Positions 35,601-46,295 of a stretch of DNA of 64,000 nucleotides are shown here, piece after piece. The stretch is from Oscheius dolichura (lineage: Eukaryota > Nematoda > Chromadorea > Rhabditida > Rhabditidae), in NCBI GenBank assembly GCA_932521035.1, contig OW051493.1, positions 868,001-932,000 on the forward strand, read 5' to 3'. The position numbers and the translations under genes are program-made. Numbering within the stretch: the stretch's first letter is position 1; every line of letters begins with the position of its first letter. A model generated the notes under the pieces. It was not told the DNA's origin, did no database searches, and saw only the letters and a list, made by a program, of their open reading frames with translations.

Positions 35601-37975
35601 TTGCTCGATTTGGAACCCTTTATTGAAGTCTCGAAGCTGAAAAAAAAAATGGAATTTCGATAAAGAAATACACCATTCTTTTACAAATTAGAGACTAACA
35701 TTGAGAGGAACAAAAGATCCTCACTAATTTGGACAGTACATTTGAAACAATTCCCGTAATGTTGGCATATTGAAAACCCCATTGAAAAGACGGAATTTTG
35801 TAGGCAATTTGAAACTGAGCGAAGCTGATCGAAAACTTGGTTGCCATAATTATTGAACCGGAACTACCTGCTTTTCTTATCCCAAGCCAATTATTAGGAC
35901 CTTGAAATATGAAAAACTTAGAGAATTTTATGAAGAAAGACCCAGTTTTATAGCTTTTTGACAAATCTTATGAAACAAACGTAATGATTTTTCGTTTTTG
36001 AATTTATCAGCGCAGATTCGGTAGAGGGGGTTCCTCCGTTGATTGAGGAACAATTGAAAGAGGGGAATTTTGTAGAGAAGTTGAAACAATTCGACAAATA
36101 CAGATTACCGACCTTCCACCAAAGTCTTTTCTAGACCTCAAATTCTTTATTGAGACAATGAAATGGCAAAAAAACTAATGATTTCTTCAATAAAAGCCGT
36201 TGTTTTTCAGAAAAGCAGCACGACGCCCGAGTAAAGACGTTCCTCTTCGACTTTGCCAAAGATGACTACGAGAAGCTGCGCCTCTACATAGCCGATATCG
36301 ATGTTGGATTTGTGGGTAAGTAGTTATTCTGAAAGTTGATAGATTCTTACTTCCTGGGGTTTACTTCAAAAAATCTTATTTTGAATGTTTTACAAAACAC
36401 TTATAAAACTTTTTGTTTCTGGTCAAAAATGATCTGTGGAGTATTTGACCGCGTAATAATCTGCAACTGCTCCCTATTGTAGTGGTCCATCTAATACGAA
36501 TAAAATAAGAAGACTAAACCTCTTTATGCTTTGTAAAATCCATAAATTTGCCTCCACCCCCCAAATTCATATTTTTCCAATACTAATCTGCCGCGCTCAT
36601 ACGTAAAATTGGGAATAGTCAAAAATGTACGAGAGTATGTTTCAAGGAATCATTAAAACCAGCTCTGACCCAATACTTGAATATATGGAATACTTGATTT
36701 TTAGCATAATTGTGCAGCTTTCAGTGAACAGCGTTGGAGTCGGCCGTGAGAATCTGGAGCGCTACGGCGACAATCCTGAAGCAGACCGGCAGATTCTAAA
36801 GATCAATGGACTTGGATCAGCAGAGGTTTTTATCCGTCATTAGCTCCAAATATATTGATGAAATGTTTTAGTTCCTGTCAATTGTCCTCCCGGCCATGGA
36901 GAAATCAGGAGGGGGCAGAATCGTCGTCTTGTCTTCGTCTCAAGGATACCGGCCAATTCCCCTTCTAGCTGCTTATTGTGCATCCAAGGTGGGAACAAAA
37001 ATGGAGAAAATAATGTTATGGGGAAGTCATAAAATCAGACTTTTGTTCGATTTCTGCTACATCCTCAACAAATTCTAGAATAAGGAAATATATAAAATTT
37101 TATTTAAAAAAAACTGTACCGCAATGGATAGGCATCAATTATATTCATCTCGAAGTCTAAAAATGTAGTCTCTAATCTCTAACCTTTATTGTTAGGCAGC
37201 TTTCTCATATATTTCGTTATCTAATACCTTTGCTCGATATAAGCCGAATTTTGGATAGAAATCGCCAGACGGTGCATTGGTTCTTCCATAATTCTGATTT
37301 CTTTTCCATTTTCCCACGTTTTACAACAATTTAAACACGATGGAAAGCAGAAAATTGCCGAAAATAAGCAATATCTAACGAAAAATTCCTACCCTAGGAG
37401 CCATTACTGCAGTCTCTCTTACTCTCTTATTTATATAAATCCTGATCAAAACAACAAGAATTTCTAACCTTTTTGCAACGAAAATACCAATATTTCCCCC
37501 ATTTGAGGCTGTAATGTCGTTCCTCTGTGAATGCATCGACCGGGAATACAAGACCATCTCCGTTCAGTGCCTTACTCCGGCCCTGATTGCTACCAAAATG
37601 GTCTATTATACGGTAAGACCCTAGTTGCATTCAATTAGTAGATTTTCAGAAGGGCAGTTTATTCGTAGTGACCCCGGAACATTTTGCAAAAGAAGCCGTC
37701 AATTCTCTGGGACTGGTGAAGAAGACCAGCGGATGTTTCAATCACGAAATTCAGGTTCGTCATCCTTTTTTGCTTACCATCGGCTTTCATTATAGAAAAT
37801 TTATCTTATTCTTTCCCCAAAACAAAAGAAAATCTTGAATTTTCAGATGTTGATGATGCATTTATTCCCCTGGTCAATTTTAAAATATCTTATCATGCCA
37901 ATCTATTACCACCAGAGGAGAAGAATGACGAAACTCCATGAAAACGCTGCCAAAGTGAAGATCTGCGCAGCATAA
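32677..37975 (+). CDS. Short-chain dehydrogenase, 17-beta-hydroxysteroid dehydrogenase 12 / LET-767-like
   Basis: Nine exons: 32677-32792, 32835-32929, 35162-35287, 36211-36315, 36725-36825, 36872-36988, 37508-37612, 37650-37754 and 37847-37975; 999 nt, 332 aa. An N-terminal hydrophobic region (about 23-60) precedes the cofactor loop [11 protein letters not shown] (73-83). The active-site Ser lies in SSS (202-204) and the catalytic pair is Tyr216-x3-Lys220 in AAYCASK. The usual NNxG motif is NSVG here. Length and layout fit the microsomal 3-ketoacyl-CoA reductase/steroid dehydrogenase group, which reduces 3-ketoacyl-CoA in fatty-acid elongation and some steroids at the ER with NADPH. The C-terminus (KVKICAA) lacks a dilysine ER signal. 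Intron 2 (2.2 kb) holds tandem copies of the exon 2 end. The acceptor of exon 7 is TTTGAG, slightly unusual. Which family member this is cannot be told from sequence alone. Confidence 0.93.
32930..34820 (+). repeat. Tandem duplication of the exon 2 end and intron within dehydrogenase intron 2
   Basis: The exon 2 tail (GAACCGGACTTGGCTAAATA, position 32893) recurs at 33311-33347 with only synonymous changes and with its GTAAAT donor. It recurs again at 33758 in decayed form with a stop codon. The spacing is 418 and 447 bp. Intron phrases recur too: TCCGTAAGAATTGTTCC (about 33190 and 33630; CCGTAAGAACTGATCC at 34702) and TTGCTTCAACTARCRATC. Confidence 0.8.
34159..34645. repeat. Large palindromic element inside dehydrogenase intron 2
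   Basis: The arm 34159-34326 is largely complementary to 34480-34645 (AAAAACGACCCGTTTCGGAC with GTCCGAAACGGGTCGTTTTC). Between them is a smaller hairpin, GTAAAATTCCACCAAT ... ATTGGTGGAATTTTAC (34323-34371). The left arm resembles 46235-46295 (CGAAACTGTTKTGGRAACRA, CGAAATGGCAACSGNAACGA). Confidence 0.7.
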
Positions 37976-38028
37976 ACGGCTTTATTCTCTGTCCCCCTTA
38001 CATTATGTTTTTTATGTTCTGTTTCGTA

Positions 38029-38034
38029 AATAAA
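38029..38034 (+). terminator. Poly(A) signal of the dehydrogenase gene
   Basis: Canonical AATAAA 54 nt after the stop codon. Confidence 0.7.
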
Positions 38035-38154
38035 AAGATGAAACAATAGAGCTTGTTGATCAGCAGATCGGTTGGTGTCCTTGGAATAGTTTAGCTAGTC
38101 CTTTTCCAAAAAATAGAGCTACCGTAGTTACCTCTTCGGGACTTGCGACACGGA

Positions 38155-38255
38155 GAAGAAAATTCGAGCGAAAATCCCGATCACTTTTGCTCAAGAGGTC
38201 CCGCGCGGAAGGTTTTTCGATGTCTCCGTTACGGTATCCCTATTTTTAGGAAAAG
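38155..38255 (+). repeat. Short dispersed repeat (partner at 4960-5065)
   Basis: TCGAGCGAAAATCCCGATCA, TTTTGCTCAAGAGGTCCCGC and CGTTACGGTATCCCTATTTT repeat the order seen at 4960-5065. Confidence 0.5.
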
Positions 38256-38484
38256 AACAATAAGTAGGAGAAGTAGTCGGTCGGATACTTTTCTGTAGAT
38301 TATTCTTTGGGGAAACGGTCTAACAGTAAGCTTCTAGTGAATATGGAACTGTTCGATTTCTTTTCCCGGCAAAGAATTGACAGGAATATTAACCGTTGGC
38401 CCGTCTAGATCCCCTGTCTAGATCTGAAATAATCCCCCAGACGACCATTCGGTTCGTCAGCAGTGCTAGGAGAAGGTCGTCTTC

Positions 38485-41117
38485 ATGGATACCCGCTTAT
38501 TTTCTCTTCTTGGTTAGTTACCGTCCCAAAAATTCATTGAAATTGTCAGCAAATTGTTTTAGTTGCTTGGAGTGGCCTTGTAGCAGCTGCCTGCTATGTT
38601 CTCAACCTCTGTACCGTCGGAAAGAGGGGCCAAGTTCGCGGGGACAAGAACGCCAAGAGCAGGAAAGGCAGCCGGTCAGTTTTTACATTTTTTCGTTATT
38701 TTATGAGCGGAGCGATTGTAAAAAATGAATTTTGGTTGTTTTAACAATTCCATAAAACTTCGGAAATTTCAAGTTTCTCCAATACCTTTTGCAAATTTAT
38801 CTTTATTATCAAACTTTGGCCATTTTTGTGTTTGGATTACGGTATCACAGCTTTTAATGGACTAAAAATGTGTTTCAGATCTCTGACCCCGAGCAGGAAG
38901 ACCCTGAAAGCCAAGGGAGGCAATTCGACGAAGATGCCCCGGCAGAAAAAGATCGAAGTGGCCTCGCCGGGACCGGAAGCGATGGATACGCGAATATATG
39001 AGAAGGAGGAGAAGAAGGACAGCGTGACCCCGGAAAAAGGATTCGACACCCCGGAAAAGGATACTGAAACACCGGAGAAAGTTATCGAGACTCCTGAGAA
39101 GAAGGCCACCGAGACGACGCTGGAAAAGGATTCCGAGACTCCTGAGAAGAAGGAGACCACCACCACCACAACGACTTCGAGTAAGAAGAGTCTGAGTGAG
39201 AAGAACGGCGAAGGAACCCCATCGGAGACGGAGAAAAAGGCACCGGAAAGTGATAAAAAGGACGAAACCAATGGCGGCACTAACCTCAGCGGGGTAAGCC
39301 ACTTTTAAAACCCATTGTTGAAATGGCGCAGTGCGATGTGGCGCGCGCTAGTAAAACATCGCAGGTTTGATCCCCGTCGCGGTCATTCTTGCTTTTTTGA
39401 AAAGCTATTTTTTTTTACAGAAATCACTGTATTACTCGTTTTCAAGCATTAGAAAAAAAGCAAAAATGTTTTGCCCGCGATGGCGATCGAACTCGCGATG
39501 TTTTAGTGGCGCGCGCGACAACGCACTGCGCCATTTGACAAGATTTTTTGGTTTCAAAAGTCAAAAATTGCGCTTTTTCAGTTCGATACTCTTCTGGAAA
39601 GTGAGGCGAAAGGCTCGAAAGCTCCTACGAGTGAAAAGGATCCAGTCACCGCTCCGCTGAAAGTGGAGGAAAAGATGCCCGAGTCGACCCAGGCCGACAG
39701 CGTCGCCGACGTTCTGCCCGAATCGACTCAAGCGAGCAGTGCGGCTGATGACAAACCGCCTGAGACGACTTCTACCGGGGAGAGGAGCCAATATCTCCAG
39801 ACTTCGAACAACACGCCGGAACAGAGGAGCCAGTACTTCGCCTCGGAGATGGCAGGCAAGCAGCCGTTGAAGGTGGAAAAGAAGGTGGAAATTCCGAAGC
39901 AGGAGAAGAAGGCGGTCGATTTGGGGCCTCCGCGGGACTTGAACGTGAAGAAGACGGAAAAGGTGGAGAAAGTGGAGGAAAGGAAGGAGGCGGTCAAGCA
40001 GGAGAGTGTCAAGACGGCGAAGAAGGCAGAAAAAGAGACGGAAAAGGAGGAGGAGAAGAAGGAGAGCGTGAAAATCGAGGAGAAGATCGAGAAGGAGGCG
40101 GAAGCGAGCAAAAAAAAGGAGAAGAAGACCAAGGCGAAGGAGATGTCGGGCAAGAGAACCTCCGGTAGGTTGCGTTCGAAATTAGGCGCGAAAATTATGA
40201 AAAGAAACTTTTTTCAAACTTTTTGAAAGGCTGTTGTTAGTAAGGATCAATTGCTCCGTTGCTTTTGTTGCTATCCCGAAGCGCAAAAAAATACAAATTT
40301 GGCGCCCAAATCGCGAAATAGAAAACTCGCTACAGTAACCTGAAAACTGTCTCTTTTATCAAAATAAAGTTATTTTTCAGTGAAGCCGTCTTCTTCCAAC
40401 AATAGTCAGAAGTCTCGTGGCGCCGATAGAGCTCCGAAGGATCCAAACGAGTCGGCAAAGGGTACGGTATCGAAGAAGGCTGGCGAAAGTGCAAAAATGA
40501 CCGGAGAAGGCAGCAAGAAGAAGGAGAAAAGTGTCAAAAAGAAGAAGGAAAAGAGTACCAAGAAGAGTGGAACCAGCGCGAAGAAGAGGGATGAAAGTGT
40601 GAAAAGGGAGAAGGACGAAAAGAAGAAGGAAGAGAGCGTCAAGAAGGAGAAAAGCACCAAGAAGAGTGGACAGAGCAGCAAAAAGAAGGAAGAGAGCGTG
40701 AAAAAGTCGAAGGAGCCGGTAAAAATGGAGGATGAAAGCGTCAAGAAGGCAAAAAGCGAAAAGAAGAAGAAGAAAAGCCCCAAAAAGAGCGGAGAAAGCA
40801 CCAAGAAGAAGGAGAAAACTGGCCAAAAGTCGAAGGAAGTCGTCCAGAGCACCAAAAATAGTGGAGAAAGCGTCAAAAAGAAGGGAAAAAGCCCCAGGAA
40901 GAAGGAAGAAAAGAAGAAATCTTCGGTGGAAAGTGTCAAGAAGGAAAAGAAGAAGAAGTCCTCGGTGGAAAGTGTCAAAAACGAAGCAAGCAAGAAGAAG
41001 GGCAGCAAGAGCACGGTCAGCACGAAGAAGAACACGAAGAAGTCGGGAACTAGTACCAACAACAAGAAGACGAAGGAAAAAGACTCGTCTGACAGCAAGA
41101 AGAGCGAGAAAATGTAG
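38485..41117 (+). CDS. Lysine/serine-rich low-complexity protein with N-terminal hydrophobic segment
   Basis: Five exons: 38485-38512, 38563-38674, 38879-39293, 39582-40164 and 40381-41117; 1875 nt, 624 aa. Residues about 5-26 (LFSLLVAWSGLVAACYVLNL) form a signal anchor or signal peptide. The rest is charged and probably disordered. First come TPEK/ETPEK repeats (about 85-125), then Glu/Lys-rich sequence, then about 240 residues of SVKK, STKKSG and KKKEKS repeats. No folded domain is recognised. Similar KxxS tails occur in nematode nucleolar, secreted and neurofilament-like proteins, so composition alone says little. The N-terminal segment argues against a simple nuclear protein. Intron 3 carries a palindromic tRNA-like element. 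AATAAA at 41168-41173 ends the gene. The purine-rich coding strand creates long spurious antisense frames. Confidence 0.85.
39322..39536. repeat. Palindromic element with two tRNA-like arms, copy 1
   Basis: The left arm reads AATGGCGCAGTGCG, then a B-box-like GGTTTGATCCCCG, then TTGCTTTTTT. The right arm is its inverted counterpart (AAAAGCAAAAATG, GATCGAACTCGCGATGTTTT, CGCACTGCGCCATT). It sits between exons 3 and 4 of the lysine-rich gene. Confidence 0.75.
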
Positions 41118-41167
41118 CAGAAAAGAAGGAATCCAAGCCGGGGGAAAAGGCACAGTGATCCTGAAGT

Positions 41168-41173
41168 AATAAA
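41168..41173 (+). terminator. Poly(A) signal of the lysine-rich gene
   Basis: AATAAA 50 nt after the stop codon; a T13-14/G12 homopolymer follows at about 41200-41227. Confidence 0.7.
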
Positions 41174-41191
41174 CTTCTTTTCTGACTTTTC

Positions 41192-41225
<34 letters not shown>

Positions 41226-41887
41226 GCATAAAGAGTCGTGATTCGGAGGATTACTATTTGTTCGCTTCCGCAAGCTGGTGTTTCATAAGATTTTTAAAAA
41301 AATAAAATTTTTACTTTTATTGAGATTGCAGCTTACATAGGCAGCAATCTCAATAAATACAGCGTTATCGATCCGAAAACCACCCGATCCGGATCGGGCG
41401 AAAATCAGTGTATCCGGATCCGAACCGAATTTCCGGAAACATCCGACACTCCCGTCTATGCACAAAAACGGGCGCGTCCGAAATTTTGCCCATATACTGT
41501 GACACAAAATGTGGCCGACAATTACCGTATTCTCTTCAGGAAGAAACCAGCGAGCCTCTTATTTTTGAGGAGTAACTCCTCTTCTTCAAAATACCGGGGT
41601 TATTCGCCAGTTAGTACCGATTTTGAAGCCTACACTTTTGAAAAAATGTAGAATTGTTAATAAAGCGGCCATAAATCCTAGAAAATAATGAGTGCTCCTG
41701 AAATTTGTCAATAAATCACAGGCAACCCGGGAAATTGAGCCACAAATTTTCAGAACGCGGTTTAGACCATGTTTAGAGCTCAATCAGGCGAATTTGAGCT
41801 TGTTTTTTTCGGCAACATCGTAATTTTTCCATTATAAAATGAAGTAGCGAAGAATGTAGAACGTTTATTTCCAACTGTAGATTCTCA

Positions 41888-44194
41888 TCAAAGGCCTTCC
41901 AGTTGCTGCTGGGCCAAGCGGCGCAAAGTACGCTGTTGATCTTGGTTTTCGCACAATTTCTTGACAATTCTGTTACGCAGGTTTTCATCCACTTTCTAAA
42001 CGATGTAATGTATCTGACATGACGGGGAAATAGTCTCACGTCGGTGGCGAAATTGTAGGTGATTGAGTTGTCAGGAGCAGTCATCCCTTTCAATCTAGTC
42101 AACTTGTTGTCCTGTGTGCTGCCTTCGCTTATTGTCATATTCGGGTACACGATGAAAAGATCCACGGTACTTGCTGCCAACTGGAAAAATTCACAATATT
42201 TTAAAATAAAAACGAAGTAAACTGGCCTTAGCTTTAGCCTCATCAATGCGCTTTTCGTCGATGTCGTTTGGTTCTCCATCGGTAATCAGGATCAGTAGAG
42301 CACTATCTTCTGGGTCAAGATTCTGAAAAGTTCAATTGAAAAACATTACCAACTCGATAATCCATTTGTCAAATGGCGCAATGCGTAGTAGCGCGCGTCA
42401 GGAGAACATCGCGAGTTCCCCGCCGCGATCAAAACATTTTTGCTTTGTCTAATGCTTCAAAACAATTAAAACCCGCTATTTCTGTTCAAAAACCAATTTT
42501 AAAAAAAAGCAAAATGTTTTTTCCCACCACGGAAATTGAACCCGCAATGTTTTACTAGCGCGTGTCTCATCGCATTGCGCCATTTGGCGAGCTGATTCTC
42601 TTCTCAAACTAACCAATTCCGCTCGTTTTTCGTCCCATTTGTCGACGGTCTGTATTAAGGCACTGTATGTGTGAGTGTCACAGTTGGTAATGTTCGTGTA
42701 GGTGAAATCAGCGGCAGCGGACCAGTCATCCTCATCCCACTCGCCCTGTTTCAGAACTCGAGTCATATCGGGTGCGCAAAAGCGGCAGCACTCCCGTTCG
42801 ATATAATCTTCACTGGAGTACTGCTTCATGACCACCGTGTAGAATTCCGGCTTAACCACGACGTAGAAGCTATTGATCAGGCCCTTGACATATTGCCACT
42901 GGTTGTAAACGTGCCACACGTTGCTCATGTTAGTAAGGCTGCCGTCAGTCGAGTTTGAGAAATCGAACATTCCATTTCCCATGGACGTGGAGCCGTCGAC
43001 CAGGAAGATTATAGCCTTGATCGGGGTGGCATTTCGGTAGCATTCGTCGATTGGCGGCGGAGGTGTTGTTGGGATGTATTGAGTTGTAGTTGTCGGCTCC
43101 TCACTGGAAGAAAAATTTTAAAGGAACTGTCAGGGACTGGGAGTTTCGTTCACGAATTGCCTGATTCCGTTCACGGGTCCCGAAACGATAGCGCGCCCGC
43201 CTTGTTATTATGCGGGGGATGCAGCTCATTCGACGTGGTCTTTGACGTTGATGCTGATGATGTTTTCCATTTTTCATAAAAAAGCTGAATTTGGGCCGTC
43301 TATATAACTCACCTACAGTAACCCGCCCCAGTCCCTGATAGTTCCTTTAACAAAGCTTCGGTTTACCCAGAATTTTTCGCTGATTACGAATAATTAATTT
43401 AAAAATTATAAAAATGCATGAAAAGGTTCAAATTTGAATTTCGTCCAACGCGCCAAACAGATCCTGCCCGCTGTTTAGGCCCCCGTTATTTGAGCGTCTT
43501 GCTACAGTAAGCCGCGATTCTACTGTCCTTTTTCAATTTACAACGAAATTAAATTTTTTTTCTTACGTCGTGGTTGGAACTGGCGTAGTCGTTGGCTCCT
43601 CAGTAGTTAGTTTAGGCTCTTCACTGGAACAAGAATACGGTAGAAATGTTTTTAAAACGGAACGGTTAGTGGCTTTTAGTTTCGTTCACGGGTTACGGCA
43701 ATGGGTAACACGAAATTGGCCTTTTCGACAAAAAAGAGAAAGACCACCAGAAACAGCGTTAAAAACTACGTCGAATGCACCTAATTTCAGCGAACCAGCC
43801 TCTTTCTGTGAAGTGTATTTTCGCGAAATAATAAAATGCTCGTTCAGTCGCTTCGGGACGTGCGAACGAAATCAGGCGAAATCAGGGAATTATTGGCAGT
43901 TCCTTCAAAGGGAAATACGCTGAAACCAGGTTCATTCGACACAGTTTTTCACGCTGATTCTGGTGGTCTTTTCGGTATTTCCAGAAATTAGGAATTGCCC
44001 CCCGAAAGCATGATTCCTTACGGCGTGGTTGGAATCGGCGTTGTTTCAACACATTCAGTAGTAGTAGTTGGCTCCTCTCTGGAAAAAGACGGATACAGTA
44101 GGAATTTTAAGATTCCGTACGTTGTGGTGCGTCCAGCGCGGCATGTCTCAGAATAGCCAGCAAAAGCCACCAAGAAGAAAAAGACCAATCTCAT
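41888..44194 (-). CDS. Secreted VWA-domain protein with Thr-rich stalk (VWA gene 1)
   Basis: Seven exons: 44121-44194, 44022-44078, 43567-43623, 42614-43103, 42223-42322, 42040-42173 and 41888-41995; 1020 nt, 339 aa. There is a signal peptide (MRLVFFFLVAFAGYSETCRA). Residues about 25-80 are repeated EEPTTTT/TTPxPTT units, two of them on 57-nt exons, likely O-glycosylated. A von Willebrand A domain runs from about 92, with the metal site DGSTS (D99) and ITDG later. It contains a family-specific insert with CCRFCAPDMTRVL. VWA domains bind protein ligands through a MIDAS metal. The start is the ATG after a TTG-initiated frame. Closely related to the genes at 46967 and 48671, with matching introns. 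AATAAA (minus) is at 41864-41869. The exon 6 acceptor was chosen by phase. Confidence 0.88.
42372..42585. repeat. Palindromic element with two tRNA-like arms, copy 2
   Basis: AATGGCGCAATGCG at the left and CGCATTGCGCCATT at the right. Inside are GCGAGTTCCCCGCCGCG, TTTTTGCTTTG and their inverted counterparts (AAAAAGCAAAATG, GAAATTGAACCCGC). In intron 4 of VWA gene 1. Confidence 0.75.
43113..43351. repeat. TTAA-flanked inverted-repeat element (family D), short copy
   Basis: TTAAAGGAACTGTCAGGGAC at the left pairs with GTCCCTGATAGTTCCTTTAA at the right; about 235 bp with TTAA at both edges, in intron 3 of VWA gene 1. A decayed third copy appears at about 43650-43920 (AATCAGGCGAAATCAGGGAA, GGCAGTTCCTTCAAAG). 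Confidence 0.7.
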
Positions 44195-44409
44195 CAGTAG
44201 GGTGATCAACCCCTTGCGAGAGGGAGATAATGCGAAACTTCTGCTTTAGGCCTCCTTTTATGATGAATTTTCAGCCATTCCCACAGTTTATGGTGATTAT
44301 AGCCGCCTATCACTGCCAGCTATATTAAAGGTAGACAGGCTATTAGTCTGACACGTGGGCCCGGGCTGATTGAAAAGGGGAAAAGGCGAAGTTTTTTCGG
44401 AGGGATTTT

Positions 44410-44480
44410 GCATTATGAGCATCACTTGGTTATAAAAAAAGGCGATTTGTAACCCACAACTTTTTTTGAGCTGAGGAGTT
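44410..44480 (+). repeat. Partial GTTATGTAACCC-type dispersed element
   Basis: GCGATTTGTAACCCACAACT and TTTTTGAGCTGAGGAGTTGA match the end of the element at 56885-56930 and the reverse complement of 4665-4735. Confidence 0.5.
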
Positions 44481-44839
44481 GAGACCCATTTCTTTGTAAG
44501 ATTTCAATGTGAAAATAAATATCTTTTCATCTCTTCCGTCTTCAATCCACTGCAGCTATTATTTTGCAAAGAAAACCACTGTGTGATTCTTCATCCATGT
44601 TTCTTCCACATTTTCCCCTTGTTCACCCTGTTCCATACATTTTCTGACTGTTCATCCATGTTTTCTCTGAACTAATTGTCCGAGCTTGTGTTTAATTCTA
44701 CCGATTGAGTTTCTCGGCATTTTCTTTTTGTCCTCTCAAAATATTGCTTTCCAATATAAGACGGATTGATTTTTTTAATGTTTATTAACAATTTTAACGA
44801 GTAGTTGCGCATACAAAATGGTTTTGTCGACAGTTTTCA

Positions 44840-46064
44840 TCAAGTAGCGGCAATCATGCACAAAGGGGCATACATATCAGAATTACACGAGGTGCTCTGC
44901 CAGCGACCAAGCTGGCCTGGAAATGAAGGATTTGCAGACATCTAAAACATAGCGGTCTTCTTCTAGATTTTTATATTTTTTTACCGCCATGCAATTCAGA
45001 CCAGGCACTGGATTCGTGTCCCAATTCTCATAGCCGTACTAAAGGATATTACATAACAATGAATGAAAGGAGACGTTACCGTAGTTCCATCAGTCCAATA
45101 CCATGAGCCTGGCATCCCTGTCGGTGAATAACCACCCATGAAAACAAAGTTAGTCGGCGCACCAACAATGTAACCTAGGAAGGAAATTCATTGGTTCGAC
45201 TAAATTGTTTCTAAATATATCGACAAATGATTCCCAATGTTCCTTCTAAGAACCGCTTTCTCCTTTAAAATCTAGGTGTAGCAGGGTATTTGGTCGCGGT
45301 GGTTCGATCAAACAATTGAGCCAAATGCTTTCTAAAAAAAGTTTATCCCCGTAGTGAACTTAATAGTTTTGCTCCATTTGCATGGCCATAAAACCCAGAC
45401 GCATTGATAAAATTAGTCGCCGTTCAAAAAAAATGAAACCTACTGATGATAAAAGCATTTTCATCCGCATTATGAATGGAAGCCAATGTTGCACCAGCCA
45501 CCACAGCATTACATTTCGCATCATTCACCGTTCCGGGTGATGCTGGTACAAGCAGATAGCAGAAATTGATGGCTGGATTGAGTACCCACGAGGGAGGACA
45601 CACTGAAACACAGAAATTTAAATAGGAACGATTGGAAATGCTTATTTGTTTTGCTTCTATCAGAGTTTTATGGCGAACAAGATGAAATAGGTCATGTTCC
45701 ATCAAAATAAAGAATCGTTTAGATATAACCCAAAATAGAATTTTTGGGGTGAAACTAGCGTTTTTGCAGATGGGTTGCTCACTTCCTGTTGTTGTGGTTG
45801 TAGTCGTCGTCGTCGTGGTCGATGTGGTCGATGTGGTCGTAGTTGGCTCGGCAGTTGCCTGACTGGTCGTTTCGGCCGTCATATCCAACACGGTCGTCAG
45901 TAAAACGGAGGTTGTCGCTTCCATCTCGTCCTCGTACATATCGTCCGCTGGAAATCTCATTGAAAGAAGAATAAAATAGACTTACGGGTTACGGTAGGGA
46001 TGCAGGAGGAGGCAAGGGGAAGACGGCATAGGAATAAAAGAAGAACAGCTCTAAAAGCAGCCAT
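44840..46064 (-). CDS. Secreted C-type lectin-like protein with Thr-rich stalk
   Basis: Six exons: 45986-46064, 45783-45947, 45444-45602, 45080-45174, 44985-45038 and 44840-44941; 654 nt, 217 aa. There is a signal peptide (MAAFRAVLLLFLCRLPLASS). An acidic/Thr stretch follows, with an unbroken run of Thr near 70-80. From about residue 83 comes a CTLD: CPPSWVLNPAINFCY, KCNAVVAGATLASIHNADEN, WYWTDGTT, YENWDTNP, NCMA and GRWQSTSCNSDMYAPLC. The cysteine pattern fits a folded CTLD, but no EPN/QPD and no WND calcium-sugar motif is visible, so classical sugar binding is doubtful. It lies between two VWA genes on the same strand. In C. elegans, CTLD and VWA domains often share one protein and respond to infection; here they are neighbours. 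AATAAA (minus) is at 44781-44786. Confidence 0.9.
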
Positions 46065-46234
46065 ATCACGCGCTAATCGGCCGGGATAATGGCGACGAGA
46101 AAGGGATACGCCTTTCACCGCAGCTACAGATCGCACCGCCATTGCACTTGCTAATCAAACGAGAAACAGAAAGGCTGGTGGCTAGCGCCCTGACAGCCAG
46201 TGGTGCGAGAAAGATTTGATCGGGGATCGACTTA

Positions 46235-46295
46235 TCGATCCGTCCGAAACTGTTGTGGGAACAACCCGAAATGGCAACCGTAACGAAAGAAAACA
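46235..46295 (+). repeat. Fragment related to the palindrome at 34.2 kb
   Basis: CGTCCGAAACTGTTGTGGGA and CCCGAAATGGCAACCGTAAC match 34178-34235 in the same orientation. Confidence 0.5.

Noticed and set aside
38837-39302. Long antisense reading frames of about 146 codons over the lysine-rich gene
   Set aside because: They mirror the purine-rich repeats of the real plus-strand exons and have no splice context of their own.
40377-41273. Antisense frame of 298 codons over the last lysine-rich exon
   Set aside because: A product of AAG-rich repeats read backwards as CTT/TTC; leucine/phenylalanine-rich with no family match.
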